From DASXAI01 sp963728985 (GTDB lineage: Bacteria > Actinomycetota > Acidimicrobiia > Acidimicrobiales > Ilumatobacteraceae), in contig CAVSME010000009.1 in the NCBI GenBank assembly GCA_963728985.1, positions 124,001-188,000 of the forward strand: a DNA stretch of 64,000 nt, given 5' to 3'. The position numbers and the translations under genes are program-made. Positions 27,495-35,702 of this stretch are shown here, one piece after another. The notes beneath the pieces are model-generated. The model had not been told where the DNA came from, made no database searches, and worked only from the letters and a program-made list of their open reading frames with translations. Numbering within the stretch: position 1 is the stretch's first letter; each line of letters opens with the position of its first letter.

Positions 27495-28354
27495 GCGACG
27501 CATCCGGGCCGCTGGCGGTGCTCGCTCGCATCCGTCGCGGCAACGCGGCGCCAGTGGTGCCCGCCGGCGAGCGCTGCGACCTGTGTGGCGAGCTCCTCGC
27601 CGACGAGCACGGCCACCTGGTCGACCTCGACAGCCGGGCACTGCGGTGCTCGTGCCGCGCCTGCTACCTCCTGTTCACCGCCGGGGGTAGCCGCCTGCGG
27701 TCGGTTCCCGACCGCTACTTGTCGTTCCCGGACGTGCGGCTGACGGCCGCCCATTGGGATGCCTTCCAGATCCCCGTCAGCGTCGCGTTCTTCTTCCTCA
27801 ACTCCAGCCTGTCCCGGGTGGTGGCCCTGTACCCCAGCCCGGCCGGCGCCACCGAGTCCTTGCTGCCCCTCGATGCCTGGGCCGAGCTCGAGCGCACCTA
27901 TCCCGTGGTGGCGGCCATGGCGCCCGACGTGGAGGCGCTGCTGATGCACGCCGAACGGGGCGAGGCCGGGCCGGAGTGCTACCTGGTGCCGATCGACGCC
28001 TGCTACGAGCTGGTCGGCCGACTGCGGGCGACGTGGCGCGGCTTCGACGGCGGCGCCGACGCCCGCGACGAGCTCGGTGCCTTCTTCGCGCGCGTGCGGC
28101 GCGCGCCACCCCCGCCTCCGGTGTGCGCCCCTCACCACCGGAGGCGTCGCCGTGAGCCATCTCGACTTCGCCATCGTGGGGGCCGACGTGGAGCCCTACG
28201 CGGCGCAGCCGACGTTGCTGCTGCGGGTTTGCGTCACGGAGACGACCGGGACGCCCGTGCACGCGCTCGCCCTGCGCTGCCAGCTCAAGATCGAGCCGCA
28301 ACGCCGGCACTACAGCGACACCGAGGTGGCCCGGCTCTACGAGCTCTTCGGTGA
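27491..28354 (+). CDS. DUF5947-type hydrogenase accessory protein
   Basis: The clear family part is residues 1 to about 205: a Cys-rich site RCDLCGELLADEHGHLVDLD followed by CSCRACYLLF (CxxC, HxH, CxCxxC), then RSVPDRYLSFPDVRLTAAHW and IPVSVAFFFLNSS. It looks metal- or Fe-S-binding and is found with this hydrogenase type. After FFARVRRA the open frame runs on to 28354 as Arg-rich sequence inside the next gene. One missing C in the CCCCC run at 28109-28113 would instead end it at TGA 28155 with a GTGA overlap, which I consider likelier. DUF number assigned from memory. Confidence 0.75.
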   Translation: MSDASGPLAVLARIRRGNAAPVVPAGERCDLCGELLADEHGHLVDLDSRALRCSCRACYLLFTAGGSRLRSVPDRYLSFPDVRLTAAHWDAFQIPVSVAFFFLNSSLSRVVALYPSPAGATESLLPLDAWAELERTYPVVAAMAPDVEALLMHAERGEAGPECYLVPIDACYELVGRLRATWRGFDGGADARDELGAFFARVRRAPPPPPVCAPHHRRRRREPSRLRHRGGRRGALRGAADVAAAGLRHGDDRDARARARPALPAQDRAATPALQRHRGGPALRALR

Positions 28355-28790
28355 GACCCCGCAGTGGGGTGACTCGCTGCGGCCTTTCCTGTGGACGCAC
28401 ATCGGCGTCACCGTCCCCGGCTTCGACGGCACCGGCGACATCGATCTCCCCGTCGTGTGCACGTACGACTTCGAGGTGGCGGCGGCGAAGTACCTCCACG
28501 CGCTCGACGGCGGCGACATCCCCATCGTCGCCCTGTTCTCGGGCACGGTGTTCTCCAAGGGTGGCGCCGGCTTCGTCGCCGAGCCCATCTCGTGGCAGGC
28601 CGAGGCGGCGTACGCCCTGCCGGTGGCCACGTGGCGGGCCGTCATGGACCGCTACTTCCCCGACAGCGGCTGGATCCGCGTCAGCCGCGCCACCCTCGAC
28701 CACTTGCAGCGGTTCAAAGCCGAACGCGCCCTGCGGGGCTGGGACGAAGCCTTCGAGCACCTTCTCAAGGAAGCGGGGGACGAGTCATGA
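28152..28790 (+). CDS. DUF6084-type hydrogenase accessory protein
   Basis: A 212-residue protein beginning MSHLDFAIVGADVEPYAAQP. Conserved-looking segments are RCQLKIEPQRRHYSDTE, LWTHIGVTVPGFDGTGDIDL and YFPDSGWIRVSRATLDHL. There are no Cys clusters, membrane helices or signal. It was assigned from memory to DUF6084, found beside actinobacterial-type hydrogenases; biochemical role unknown. The GTG start and ATGA end overlap both neighbours, so it is translationally coupled. Confidence 0.75.
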   Translation: MSHLDFAIVGADVEPYAAQPTLLLRVCVTETTGTPVHALALRCQLKIEPQRRHYSDTEVARLYELFGETPQWGDSLRPFLWTHIGVTVPGFDGTGDIDLPVVCTYDFEVAAAKYLHALDGGDIPIVALFSGTVFSKGGAGFVAEPISWQAEAAYALPVATWRAVMDRYFPDSGWIRVSRATLDHLQRFKAERALRGWDEAFEHLLKEAGDES

Positions 28791-30169
28791 CCATGGTCCT
28801 GCCCACGCGCCCGGCGGACCGCTTCTCGACGGCCCGCGCCATCGCCGACGCCGTGCTGTACGAGGGCTACGTGCTGTATCCCTATCGCGCGTCGTCGCGC
28901 AAGAACCAGATCCGCTGGACGTTCGGCGTCCTGGCCCCAAGGCGGTGGGCCGAGGCCGACGGATCCGAGCGATGGGCCAACCGCACCGAGGTGATCGTCG
29001 ACCCGGGGGCTGCTCCGGCGTTACGGGTCCGCATCCGCTGCCTGCAGGTGCAGGAGCGCCGCATCGAAGGCGCCGGCGGTGACGGCACGTTCGAACCGGT
29101 GGACGCCCTCACGGTCGGCAGCGTCACCCACGTCGACTTCGCCGAGGCCATCGAGCACGAGCTCGACCTCCCGGTCGTGACACTGCTGCCGCTCGCCGGG
29201 GCTCGCGCCATCATCGGCGTGCACCTCGACGCCGGCGTAGACGTCGACCCGATCGAGGATCCCGACGGCCACGTCGTCGGGCGCATCGTGCGCCAGCGCT
29301 GGGACGTGACGGCGCAGGTGCGCGTCACCGCCCGCTGGGCCGACGGACCGGGCGCTCTCCTGCACGTCACGGTGGACGTCGAGAACACCGTGGCCGACGA
29401 TGATCCGGCCGCCACTCGCGACCAGGCCCTGCACCGGTCGCTGACCGCTGTGCACACCCTTCTCGCCATCGACGACGGCGTCTTCGTCAGCCTGCTCGAG
29501 CCGCCCGACTTCGCCGCCGCCGCCGCCGGTGGCTGCCGGAGCGAAGCGACCTTCCCCGTGCTCGTCGGCGTCGAAGGCAGTCCCACCGCCGACGTGGTGC
29601 TCTCCTCGCCCATCATCCTCTACGACCACCCCGCCGTGGCCCCCGAGAGCGAGGGCGACCTGTTCGACGCCACCGAGATCGACGAGATCCTCGCCCTGCG
29701 GATCCTCACGCTCACCGACGAGGAGAAGGCGGAGGCCCGCGGCACCGACCAGCGGGCGGCGGCCATCGTGGACCGCTGGGACGACATGCCGCCCGAGATC
29801 TGGGAACGACTGCACGGCGCCATCCGCTCGATCGGCCCGTCGGCGCCGGAGCCTGACCCGTCCGTGCCCGGTGCGGCGCCGTGGTGGGACCCTGGCGTCG
29901 ACGGGAGCGTCGATCCGTTCGCCGACACCGTGATGATCGGCGGCCGGCGCGTGGGCCGGGGCACCCAGGTCGTGCTGCGGCCATCGAGGCGAGCCGACGC
30001 CCACGACCTGTTCCTCGCCGGCCAGCACGCCACGGTGGCCGGCGTGTTCCGTGACGTCGACGGCGGTGACCACGTCGCCGTCACCCTTGACGACGATCCG
30101 GCGACCGAGCTGCTGGCAGCCCAGGGCCGGTACTACTACTTCGCGCCGGACGAGGTGGAGCTGCGGTGA
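28787..30169 (+). CDS. Conserved hydrogenase-cluster protein of unknown function
   Basis: A 460-residue soluble protein. The N-terminus has VLYEGYVLYPYRASSRKNQI and FGVLAPRRWAEADGSE, the middle SSPIILYDHPAVAPESEGDL and DEILALRILTLTDEEK, and the end VLRPSRRADAHDLFLAGQ and GRYYYFAPDEVELR. No nucleotide-binding, metal or membrane motif is recognisable. It overlaps DUF6084 by ATGA and the endopeptidase by GTGA. The position suggests a maturation or assembly factor specific for this hydrogenase class; I do not assign a function. Confidence 0.75.
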   Translation: MTMVLPTRPADRFSTARAIADAVLYEGYVLYPYRASSRKNQIRWTFGVLAPRRWAEADGSERWANRTEVIVDPGAAPALRVRIRCLQVQERRIEGAGGDGTFEPVDALTVGSVTHVDFAEAIEHELDLPVVTLLPLAGARAIIGVHLDAGVDVDPIEDPDGHVVGRIVRQRWDVTAQVRVTARWADGPGALLHVTVDVENTVADDDPAATRDQALHRSLTAVHTLLAIDDGVFVSLLEPPDFAAAAAGGCRSEATFPVLVGVEGSPTADVVLSSPIILYDHPAVAPESEGDLFDATEIDEILALRILTLTDEEKAEARGTDQRAAAIVDRWDDMPPEIWERLHGAIRSIGPSAPEPDPSVPGAAPWWDPGVDGSVDPFADTVMIGGRRVGRGTQVVLRPSRRADAHDLFLAGQHATVAGVFRDVDGGDHVAVTLDDDPATELLAAQGRYYYFAPDEVELR

Positions 30170-30651
30170 AGGTGCTGGCCGCCGGCATCGGCAACATCTT
30201 CTTCGGCGACGACGGCTTCGGCGTCGAGGTGGCCGACCGCCTGGCCGGCGCGAGCCTGCCCCGAGGCGTGCGGCTGGGCGAGTACGGCATCCGCGGCGTC
30301 CATCTCGCCTACGAGCTCCTCGACGGCTACGACGCGCTCGTCCTCATCGACGCGCTGCCGATGGGCGAGGAACCCGGCACCGTTGCTGTGTTGGAGGTCG
30401 ACCCGAGCGACGTCGAGCCCCCGTCCACGATGGATGCGCACTCGATGAGCCCGGCGACGTTGCTCGGGCTGCTCGCCGGCCTCGGCGGCAGCGTCGAGCG
30501 GGTCATCGTGGTTGGCTGCGAGCCGGCTTCCATCAGCGATGGCATGGGGCTGAGCGCGGTGGTGCAGGCCGCCGTGCCTGCCGCCGTCGCCGCGACGCGC
30601 GAGGTACTCGAGACACTGGCCGCCGAGACGTCCAATCGGACGCGGGCGTAG
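30166..30651 (+). CDS. Hydrogenase maturation endopeptidase (HyaD/HycI family)
   Basis: A 161-residue protease that removes the C-terminal tail of the large subunit after nickel insertion. GIGNIFFGDDGFG holds the first acidic metal ligand, VLIDALPMG a second, and MDAHSMSP the conserved His. The matching substrate tail is present in hhyL. The GTG start overlaps the preceding stop. Confidence 0.9.
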   Translation: MKVLAAGIGNIFFGDDGFGVEVADRLAGASLPRGVRLGEYGIRGVHLAYELLDGYDALVLIDALPMGEEPGTVAVLEVDPSDVEPPSTMDAHSMSPATLLGLLAGLGGSVERVIVVGCEPASISDGMGLSAVVQAAVPAAVAATREVLETLAAETSNRTRA

Positions 30652-30671
30652 GAGCAAGGGAGGGCATGGCG

Positions 30672-30776
30672 ATGATCCGCCGGTTGCTGATGTTGGGCCT
30701 GCTGGCCGCGGTAGCGGGGATCGTGGTCCGGTCGGCGCCGGACATCGCCCGCTACCTCAAGATCCGGGAGATGTGA
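30672..30776 (+). CDS. DUF6893-type small membrane protein
   Basis: A 34-residue single-pass peptide with the hydrophobic stretch LLMLGLLAAVAGIVV, a basic N-terminus (MIRRL) and the tail IARYLKIREM. AGGGAGGG lies seven bases before ATG 30672; ATG 30666 is too close to it. Small peptides ending in a similar RYL-RM motif occur with this hydrogenase type (DUF6893, from memory). It might anchor the cytoplasmic enzyme to the membrane, which is inference. Confidence 0.7.
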   Translation: MIRRLLMLGLLAAVAGIVVRSAPDIARYLKIREM

Positions 30777-30780
30777 TGGT

Positions 30781-31296
30781 GTGGCCCGCTACCGGATCGA
30801 CCCGGCGCGCTCGCGCGTGGCGATCGATGCTTCGTCGAGCCTGCACCCGATCCACTCCGAGACCGACGGCCTCGAAGGGTGGATCGAGGTCGACGTCGAC
30901 GGTGGCGGCCACATCGACCCCGCGGTGCCACCACGGGCCCATCTGGAGCTGCCCATCGAGAAGCTGCGGTCCGGCAACGCCATGGAGGATCGCGAGCTGC
31001 GCCGGCGGGTCGACGCCCGCCGGTTCCCGACGATCAGCGGCGACCTCACCGCCATGGAGGCGCTCGACGGCGACGGTCGCTACCGCGTGCGTGGCGACGT
31101 GACCTTCCGCGGCGTCACACGAGCGAGCGAGGACGAGATGACGGTCGCCCACGGTCTGCGCGACACGCTCCGGCTGCAGGGCTCGTCGGTGTTCGACATC
31201 CGCGACTTCGGCATGGAACCGCCCCGCATCCTGCTGCTCAAGGTGGCGCCCGAGGTGCGGGTCACGGTCGACATCGTGGCGCAGAAGGAGGACTGA
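30781..31296 (+). CDS. YceI family protein
   Basis: A 171-residue lipocalin-like barrel without a signal peptide, so it is cytoplasmic. YRIDPARSRVAIDASSSLHP, LRSGNAMEDRELRRRVDA and VFDIRDFGMEPPRILLLK are the YceI landmarks. The last matches VFDIRDFGIESPTVLMLR of the PadR fusion at 15645, so the two barrels are related. It may bind a quinone or isoprenoid that accepts electrons or modulates the enzyme. GTG 30781 lies four bases after the small peptide stop. Confidence 0.85.
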   Translation: MARYRIDPARSRVAIDASSSLHPIHSETDGLEGWIEVDVDGGGHIDPAVPPRAHLELPIEKLRSGNAMEDRELRRRVDARRFPTISGDLTAMEALDGDGRYRVRGDVTFRGVTRASEDEMTVAHGLRDTLRLQGSSVFDIRDFGMEPPRILLLKVAPEVRVTVDIVAQKED

Positions 31297-31300
31297 CGGC

Positions 31301-31588
31301 ATGTGTCTCGGCATCCCCGGCCAGGTGGTGGCGCTGCTCGACCAGCACGAGCACCTCGCTCGCGTCGACGTCAACGGCGTGGGGCGCATCGTCAACATCG
31401 GCCTGCTGGAGGACGAGCACCTGGTGCCCGGCGACTGGGTCCTGATCCATGTCGGGTTCGCCATGTCGAAGATCGACGAGGCCGAGGCGGCCATGGCCCT
31501 CGACTCGTTGCGCATGATGGGGGCCGCCTACACCGACGAACTGGACGCGCTCGACGCGTCGCGCGCCGTCACCGGGCCGGGAGCCTGA
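31301..31588 (+). CDS. hypC: Hydrogenase assembly chaperone HypC
   Basis: A 95-residue chaperone with the canonical start MCLGIPG. Cys2 becomes N-terminal after Met removal and, with HypD, carries the Fe(CN)2CO group to the large subunit. GAAGGAGG precedes the ATG. It follows the YceI gene by four bases and hypD begins one base after its TGA. Confidence 0.95.
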   Translation: MCLGIPGQVVALLDQHEHLARVDVNGVGRIVNIGLLEDEHLVPGDWVLIHVGFAMSKIDEAEAAMALDSLRMMGAAYTDELDALDASRAVTGPGA

Positions 31589-31589
31589 C

Positions 31590-32708
31590 GTGCGCTTCGT
31601 CGACGAGTACCGCGATCCCGTCGCCGCCCGCGCCCTGATCGGGCACATCACCGACCTGTCCGCCGGCGAGTCGTTCAAGTTCATGGAGGTCTGCGGCGGG
31701 CACACCCACACCATCTACCGCCATGGCATCGAGCACGTCCTGCCCGACGGCGTCGAGCTCGTCCACGGCCCCGGCTGCCCCGTCTGCGTGATCCCGATGG
31801 GACGCGTCGACGACGCCATCGCCGTCGCCGAGCACCCCGGCGTGATCTTCACGACCTTCGGCGACATGATGCGAGTGCCCGGCGGCCGAGGCAACCTGCT
31901 GGAGGCCAAGGCGCGTGGCGCCGACGTGCGCTTCGTCTACTCACCGCTCGACGCGCTGCGCCTGGCCGTCGAGAACCCGGACCGCGATGTTGTGTTCTTC
32001 GCCGTCGGCTTCGAGACGACGGCACCATCGACGGCACTGACGCTGCTGCGCGCCCGCGAGCTGGAGCTGGCGAACTTCTCGGTCTTCTGCAACCACGTCA
32101 CCATCGTCCCGCCCATCAAGGCGATCCTCGAATCGCCCGATCTCCGCCTCGACGGCTTCCTCGGGCCGGGCCACGTCTCGACGGTGGTGGGCAACCGGCC
32201 GTACCGCTTCGTGCCGGAGCGGTACGGCAAGCCGGTGGTGACGGCCGGCTTCGAACCGCTCGACATCCTGCAGGCCATCGCCATGCTGCTGACCCAGATC
32301 CGCGAGGGTCGCTGCGCGGTGGAGAACCAGTACTCACGAGTCGTTCGCGACGAGGGCAACCCCCGCGCCCTCGCCGTGTTGGCCGAGGTCTTCGAGCTGC
32401 GACCGCACTTCGAATGGCGGGGCCTCGGCTTCATCTCCCGCAGCGCGCTCAAGCTGCAACCGGCCTTCGCTCGGTTCGACGCCGAGCTGCGCTATGACGT
32501 CCCGGGCGTGCGGGTGGCCGATCCCAAGGCGTGCCAGTGCGGCGAGGTGCTGAAGGGCGTCATCAAGCCCTGGGAGTGCAAGGTGTTCGGCACCGCCTGC
32601 ACGCCCGAGACGCCGATCGGCACGTGCATGGTGTCGTCCGAGGGCGCCTGCGCCGCCTACTACAACTTCGGCCGCCTCCACCGCACCGCCGCCGTCACGC
32701 TCAGGTGA
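31590..32708 (+). CDS. hypD: Hydrogenase formation protein HypD
   Basis: A 372-residue Fe-S protein on which the Fe(CN)2CO unit is assembled with HypC and HypE. Conserved Cys motifs are CGGHTHT, GPGCPVCV and the C-terminal CQCGEVLKGVIKPWECKVFG with further Cys, which hold the [4Fe-4S] cluster and redox thiols. It ends the structural operon, 20 bases before the convergent MFS gene. Confidence 0.96.
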   Translation: MRFVDEYRDPVAARALIGHITDLSAGESFKFMEVCGGHTHTIYRHGIEHVLPDGVELVHGPGCPVCVIPMGRVDDAIAVAEHPGVIFTTFGDMMRVPGGRGNLLEAKARGADVRFVYSPLDALRLAVENPDRDVVFFAVGFETTAPSTALTLLRARELELANFSVFCNHVTIVPPIKAILESPDLRLDGFLGPGHVSTVVGNRPYRFVPERYGKPVVTAGFEPLDILQAIAMLLTQIREGRCAVENQYSRVVRDEGNPRALAVLAEVFELRPHFEWRGLGFISRSALKLQPAFARFDAELRYDVPGVRVADPKACQCGEVLKGVIKPWECKVFGTACTPETPIGTCMVSSEGACAAYYNFGRLHRTAAVTLR

Positions 32709-32727
32709 GTCGTACTGACGCGAGTTA

Positions 32728-34239
32728 TCAACCGTGAGCGCGCTCATCGCGCATCAGTTCGCTGGTCGACGGCGTCTCCTCGGCCACGCAGGGGTCGAGG
32801 CACGACACCGCAAGCGAGGGGTTCGACGCGCTCACGGGCACGATGGTGCGGATCGTGAGGAAGGCGATGACCGCACCGGCGACGCACAGGCCGGCGGCGA
32901 TGCGCAGCGCGACGGCGAAGCCCGGCCCGAAGCCCACGCCCGCCTCAGCCGCGGTGATGCCGGCCAGGCCCGGGAGCACGGCCACCGCCAGCAGGCCGGC
33001 CAGGCGGGCGACGGCGTTGTTCACGCCCGAGGCAATGCCCGCCTGGTGCGCGCTCACCGACGCCAGCACGGTGGCCGTCAGCGGCGCCACGAGCGTGGTC
33101 ACACCGAGCCCGAACACGATCGCTCCCGGCAGCACCGCGTTCACGTAGCTACTTCCCGGCTGGATGCGGCTGTAGAGGAGGAGGGCGGTGGCGACCGTCA
33201 ACGAACCGATGGTCATCGGCCACCGCGGGCCGATGCGCTGGGCCAGGGCTCCGGATCGGGCCGAACCGGCGGCGGCGATGATCGTGACCGGCAGCATCGA
33301 CGCGCCGGCGGCGAGGGCGGAGTACCCGAGGCCCGTTTGCAGCTGGACCGTGACCAGGAACGACGAGAGGCCGAGTCCGGCGTACACCGTGACGGTGACG
33401 AGGTTGGCCCCGGTGAACTGCCGGGAGCGGAACAGATCGAGCGGGAGCAGGGGGTGGGGGCTCCGGCGCTCGACGGTCAGGAACCCGGCCATTGCCACCG
33501 CGCCGGTGACGAGGGCGGCGGCCACCGGCGCCGTGAGCCCGTTGCCGAGCTCGATCAAGCCGAACGTCAACGAGGCGAGGGCGACCGTGATCAGCGCGGC
33601 GCCGCGCAGATCCGGGCTGGGGGCGGTCGCCCCCGCTGACGTCTCGGGCACGTGGCGCATCGCGATCCAGATGGTCGCCGCCGCGATGGGCAGGTTGATG
33701 AAAAAGACCGGGCGCCACGACAGGCCGTCCACCAGCCACCCGCCGACGAACGGACCAACGGCCATGGCGGCGGCGCCCAACCCCGACCAGGCGCCCACCG
33801 CCCGGGCCCGGTCGTCGGGATGGAAGGACGCGGAGATGATGGCGAGGCTGCTGGGTACGAGCAGGGCGGCGGCCACTCCCTGCAGCGCCCGTGCGGCGAT
33901 GAGCACCTCGATCGTGGGCGCCAGGCCGCACAGGAGCGACGCCCCGCTGAAGCCGGCGAGACCGAGCACGAAGATGCGCCGGCGCCCGTACAGGTCGCCG
34001 AGGGAACCGCCCAGGAGCAGGAGCGACGTCAGGGTGACGAGGTAGGCATCGAGGGTCCACTGCAGTCCGGTCAGCCCGCCCCCGAGGTCATCGCTGATGT
34101 GGGGCAGCGCCACGTTGACGACGCTGGTGTCGAGGAACGCGATGCCCGACCCCGCCACTGTCGCCGCCAGTAGCCACCGGCCGGGCGGGGTGCCGAACCG
34201 GATGTTCGGGTCGGCGGCCACGGGCTCCCAGTCAAGCAC
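32728..34239 (-). CDS. MFS drug exporter, DHA2 (EmrB/QacA) family
   Basis: A 503-residue membrane protein with about 14 predicted helices. DTSVVNVALPHISDDLGG and LQWTLDAYLVTLTSLLLLGG are family motifs, GDLYGRRRIFVLGL is the MFS motif A loop, and RALQGVAAALLVPSSLAII is motif B. It probably exports a toxic compound or metabolite by proton antiport. The start is the GTG at 34239; no clear Shine-Dalgarno sequence is visible. Confidence 0.88.
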   Translation of the reverse strand: MLDWEPVAADPNIRFGTPPGRWLLAATVAGSGIAFLDTSVVNVALPHISDDLGGGLTGLQWTLDAYLVTLTSLLLLGGSLGDLYGRRRIFVLGLAGFSGASLLCGLAPTIEVLIAARALQGVAAALLVPSSLAIISASFHPDDRARAVGAWSGLGAAAMAVGPFVGGWLVDGLSWRPVFFINLPIAAATIWIAMRHVPETSAGATAPSPDLRGAALITVALASLTFGLIELGNGLTAPVAAALVTGAVAMAGFLTVERRSPHPLLPLDLFRSRQFTGANLVTVTVYAGLGLSSFLVTVQLQTGLGYSALAAGASMLPVTIIAAAGSARSGALAQRIGPRWPMTIGSLTVATALLLYSRIQPGSSYVNAVLPGAIVFGLGVTTLVAPLTATVLASVSAHQAGIASGVNNAVARLAGLLAVAVLPGLAGITAAEAGVGFGPGFAVALRIAAGLCVAGAVIAFLTIRTIVPVSASNPSLAVSCLDPCVAEETPSTSELMRDERAHG

Positions 34240-34269
34240 CCAGCGCGCCGATCCGGCTCGGGTGGTTCC

Positions 34270-35031
34270 TCAGAAGATGTGGAGGCGGCGGGCGGCGGCC
34301 ACGGCGTCTCGCTCGCCGGTGGCGGTCACGTCGAGGTCGTCCCAGGCCGCCCGCTGGGTCGACCACAGCACCAGGTCGTGGGCGCTGCAGGCGACGGTGG
34401 CGACCACGTCGCCCGCGCCGATCGTGAACGATCGTGCCGCCGTTCCCGCCAGCTCGATGGCGATGGCGCCGCCGACGCCGGCCAACAGCTCGGCGTTCTG
34501 CTGCGGCGCCGCCGCCACGATCCAGTCGACAGTCGGGACGAGCCGCAGCTCGTCAGACGGCGGCGGCGATCCGCCGAGCGGACCACGCGGCTCGAACAAG
34601 TCGGCCCGGATGTGCGTGTAGTGGTCGAAGGCGTAGGCGTTCGGCAGCAACGACGCCGGGTACGTGCCGAGGTCGCCGAGGGGCACGGCGATGGCCAGCG
34701 TTTCCAGGTCGGCCAGGGCGTCGAGCGCCTTGGCGCTGACCATCTCGTAGTCCTCCAGGACCTGATGGGCGCTCCACGACCGCCGGGCCGCCACCAGCTG
34801 CTCCTGGGCCTGCTCGGTGGGCACGCCGGTCGTGTCGGGCAGCGCCGAGCGGTCGACGGCCAGCCAGAACAGCGCGCCCATGTGGGCCACCACGTCCTGC
34901 ACCGACCAGCCGGCGCACCCGCTGGGCGCCTGCCAGTCGGCATCGGTGAGCCGGGCGCCGAGGTCGAGCACCGCTTCCCGATCCGCTCGTAGCGAGGCAA
35001 CCGGTCCGTACATAACATCGCTATGTTGCAT
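34270..35031 (-). CDS. Maleylpyruvate isomerase/DinB-fold protein (mycothiol-dependent type)
   Basis: A 253-residue protein of the TIGR03083-like DinB four-helix family (ADREAVLDLGARLTDADW, SGCAGWSVQDVVAHMGALF) with the conserved His that coordinates metal and later YTHIRADLF. Such proteins often use mycothiol as a cosubstrate. Two starts are possible, ATG 35031 (MQHSD) and ATG 35013 (MYGPVAS). A palindromic operator overlaps the first. It is divergent from the TetR gene by 29 bases and likely its target. Confidence 0.7.
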   Translation of the reverse strand: MQHSDVMYGPVASLRADREAVLDLGARLTDADWQAPSGCAGWSVQDVVAHMGALFWLAVDRSALPDTTGVPTEQAQEQLVAARRSWSAHQVLEDYEMVSAKALDALADLETLAIAVPLGDLGTYPASLLPNAYAFDHYTHIRADLFEPRGPLGGSPPPSDELRLVPTVDWIVAAAPQQNAELLAGVGGAIAIELAGTAARSFTIGAGDVVATVACSAHDLVLWSTQRAAWDDLDVTATGERDAVAAARRLHIF

Positions 35032-35035
35032 AGCG
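35019..35035. promoter_or_regulatory. Palindromic operator between DinB-like and TetR genes
   Basis: CGCTATG-TTG-CATAGCG is a perfect 7+3+7 palindrome located where the two divergent genes start. Its size and place fit a TetR-family operator that controls both promoters. Confidence 0.65.
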
Positions 35036-35060
35036 TTACTCTGTCAGAGGTGCTGCAGAC

Positions 35061-35702
35061 GTGCAAGGTGACATCCGACCGGCTACACACATCGGCGTGC
35101 CGTCGTTGCGCGAGGAACAAGTGCGCCAGACCCGGGCCGCTCTCCTCGGGGCCGGTCGCGCCCGCTTCGGTTCCCAGGGCTTCGCGGCGACGTCGGTCGA
35201 CGACCTCGTGAACGATGCCGGCGTCACGACCGGTGCGCTGTACCACCACTTCCAGAACAAGACCGAGCTCTTCGCCGCCGTGTTCGAGCTCGTGCACATG
35301 GAGGTGCTCGTACGCAACGGGCAGGCCGCGGCCGGGGCCAGCAACGGGGTCGAAGCGCTGACACTGGCGTTCGACGACTTCCTCGACGCCGTGCTCGAGC
35401 CCGACGTGCGCCAGATCATGATCATCGACGGGCCGTCGGTCCTCGGCCTGGCCCGCTTCACCGAGCTCGACGAGCGCTACGCCCTCAACGCCGTCGTCGA
35501 CATCCTCGAGCGGGCCAACGCCAGCGGCGAGCTCGTGGTGAACGACCCCGAGGCACTCGCCCATCTGCTCCTCGGTGCCCTCGTGCGCGGCGCGATGCTC
35601 GTGGCCGCCAGCCCCACGCCACGGCTGAGGCGGGACACCGTCAGCCGCACGATCAGCGACCTGCTCGCCGGGCTCTCACCGGCGCCAGGTCAGTCGCGGT
35701 AG
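35061..35702 (+). CDS. TetR family transcriptional regulator
   Basis: A 213-residue repressor. The N-terminal HTH is FGSQGFAATSVDDLVNDAG followed by VTTGALYHHFQNKTELF; the C-terminal ligand domain is unassigned. GTG 35061 gives a 12-residue leader; GTG 35097 (MPSLREEQ) is equally possible. It is divergent from the DinB-like gene with a perfect palindrome between them, so it probably represses that gene and itself. Its end overlaps the convergent Crp-type gene by 13 bases. Confidence 0.85.
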   Translation: MQGDIRPATHIGVPSLREEQVRQTRAALLGAGRARFGSQGFAATSVDDLVNDAGVTTGALYHHFQNKTELFAAVFELVHMEVLVRNGQAAAGASNGVEALTLAFDDFLDAVLEPDVRQIMIIDGPSVLGLARFTELDERYALNAVVDILERANASGELVVNDPEALAHLLLGALVRGAMLVAASPTPRLRRDTVSRTISDLLAGLSPAPGQSR

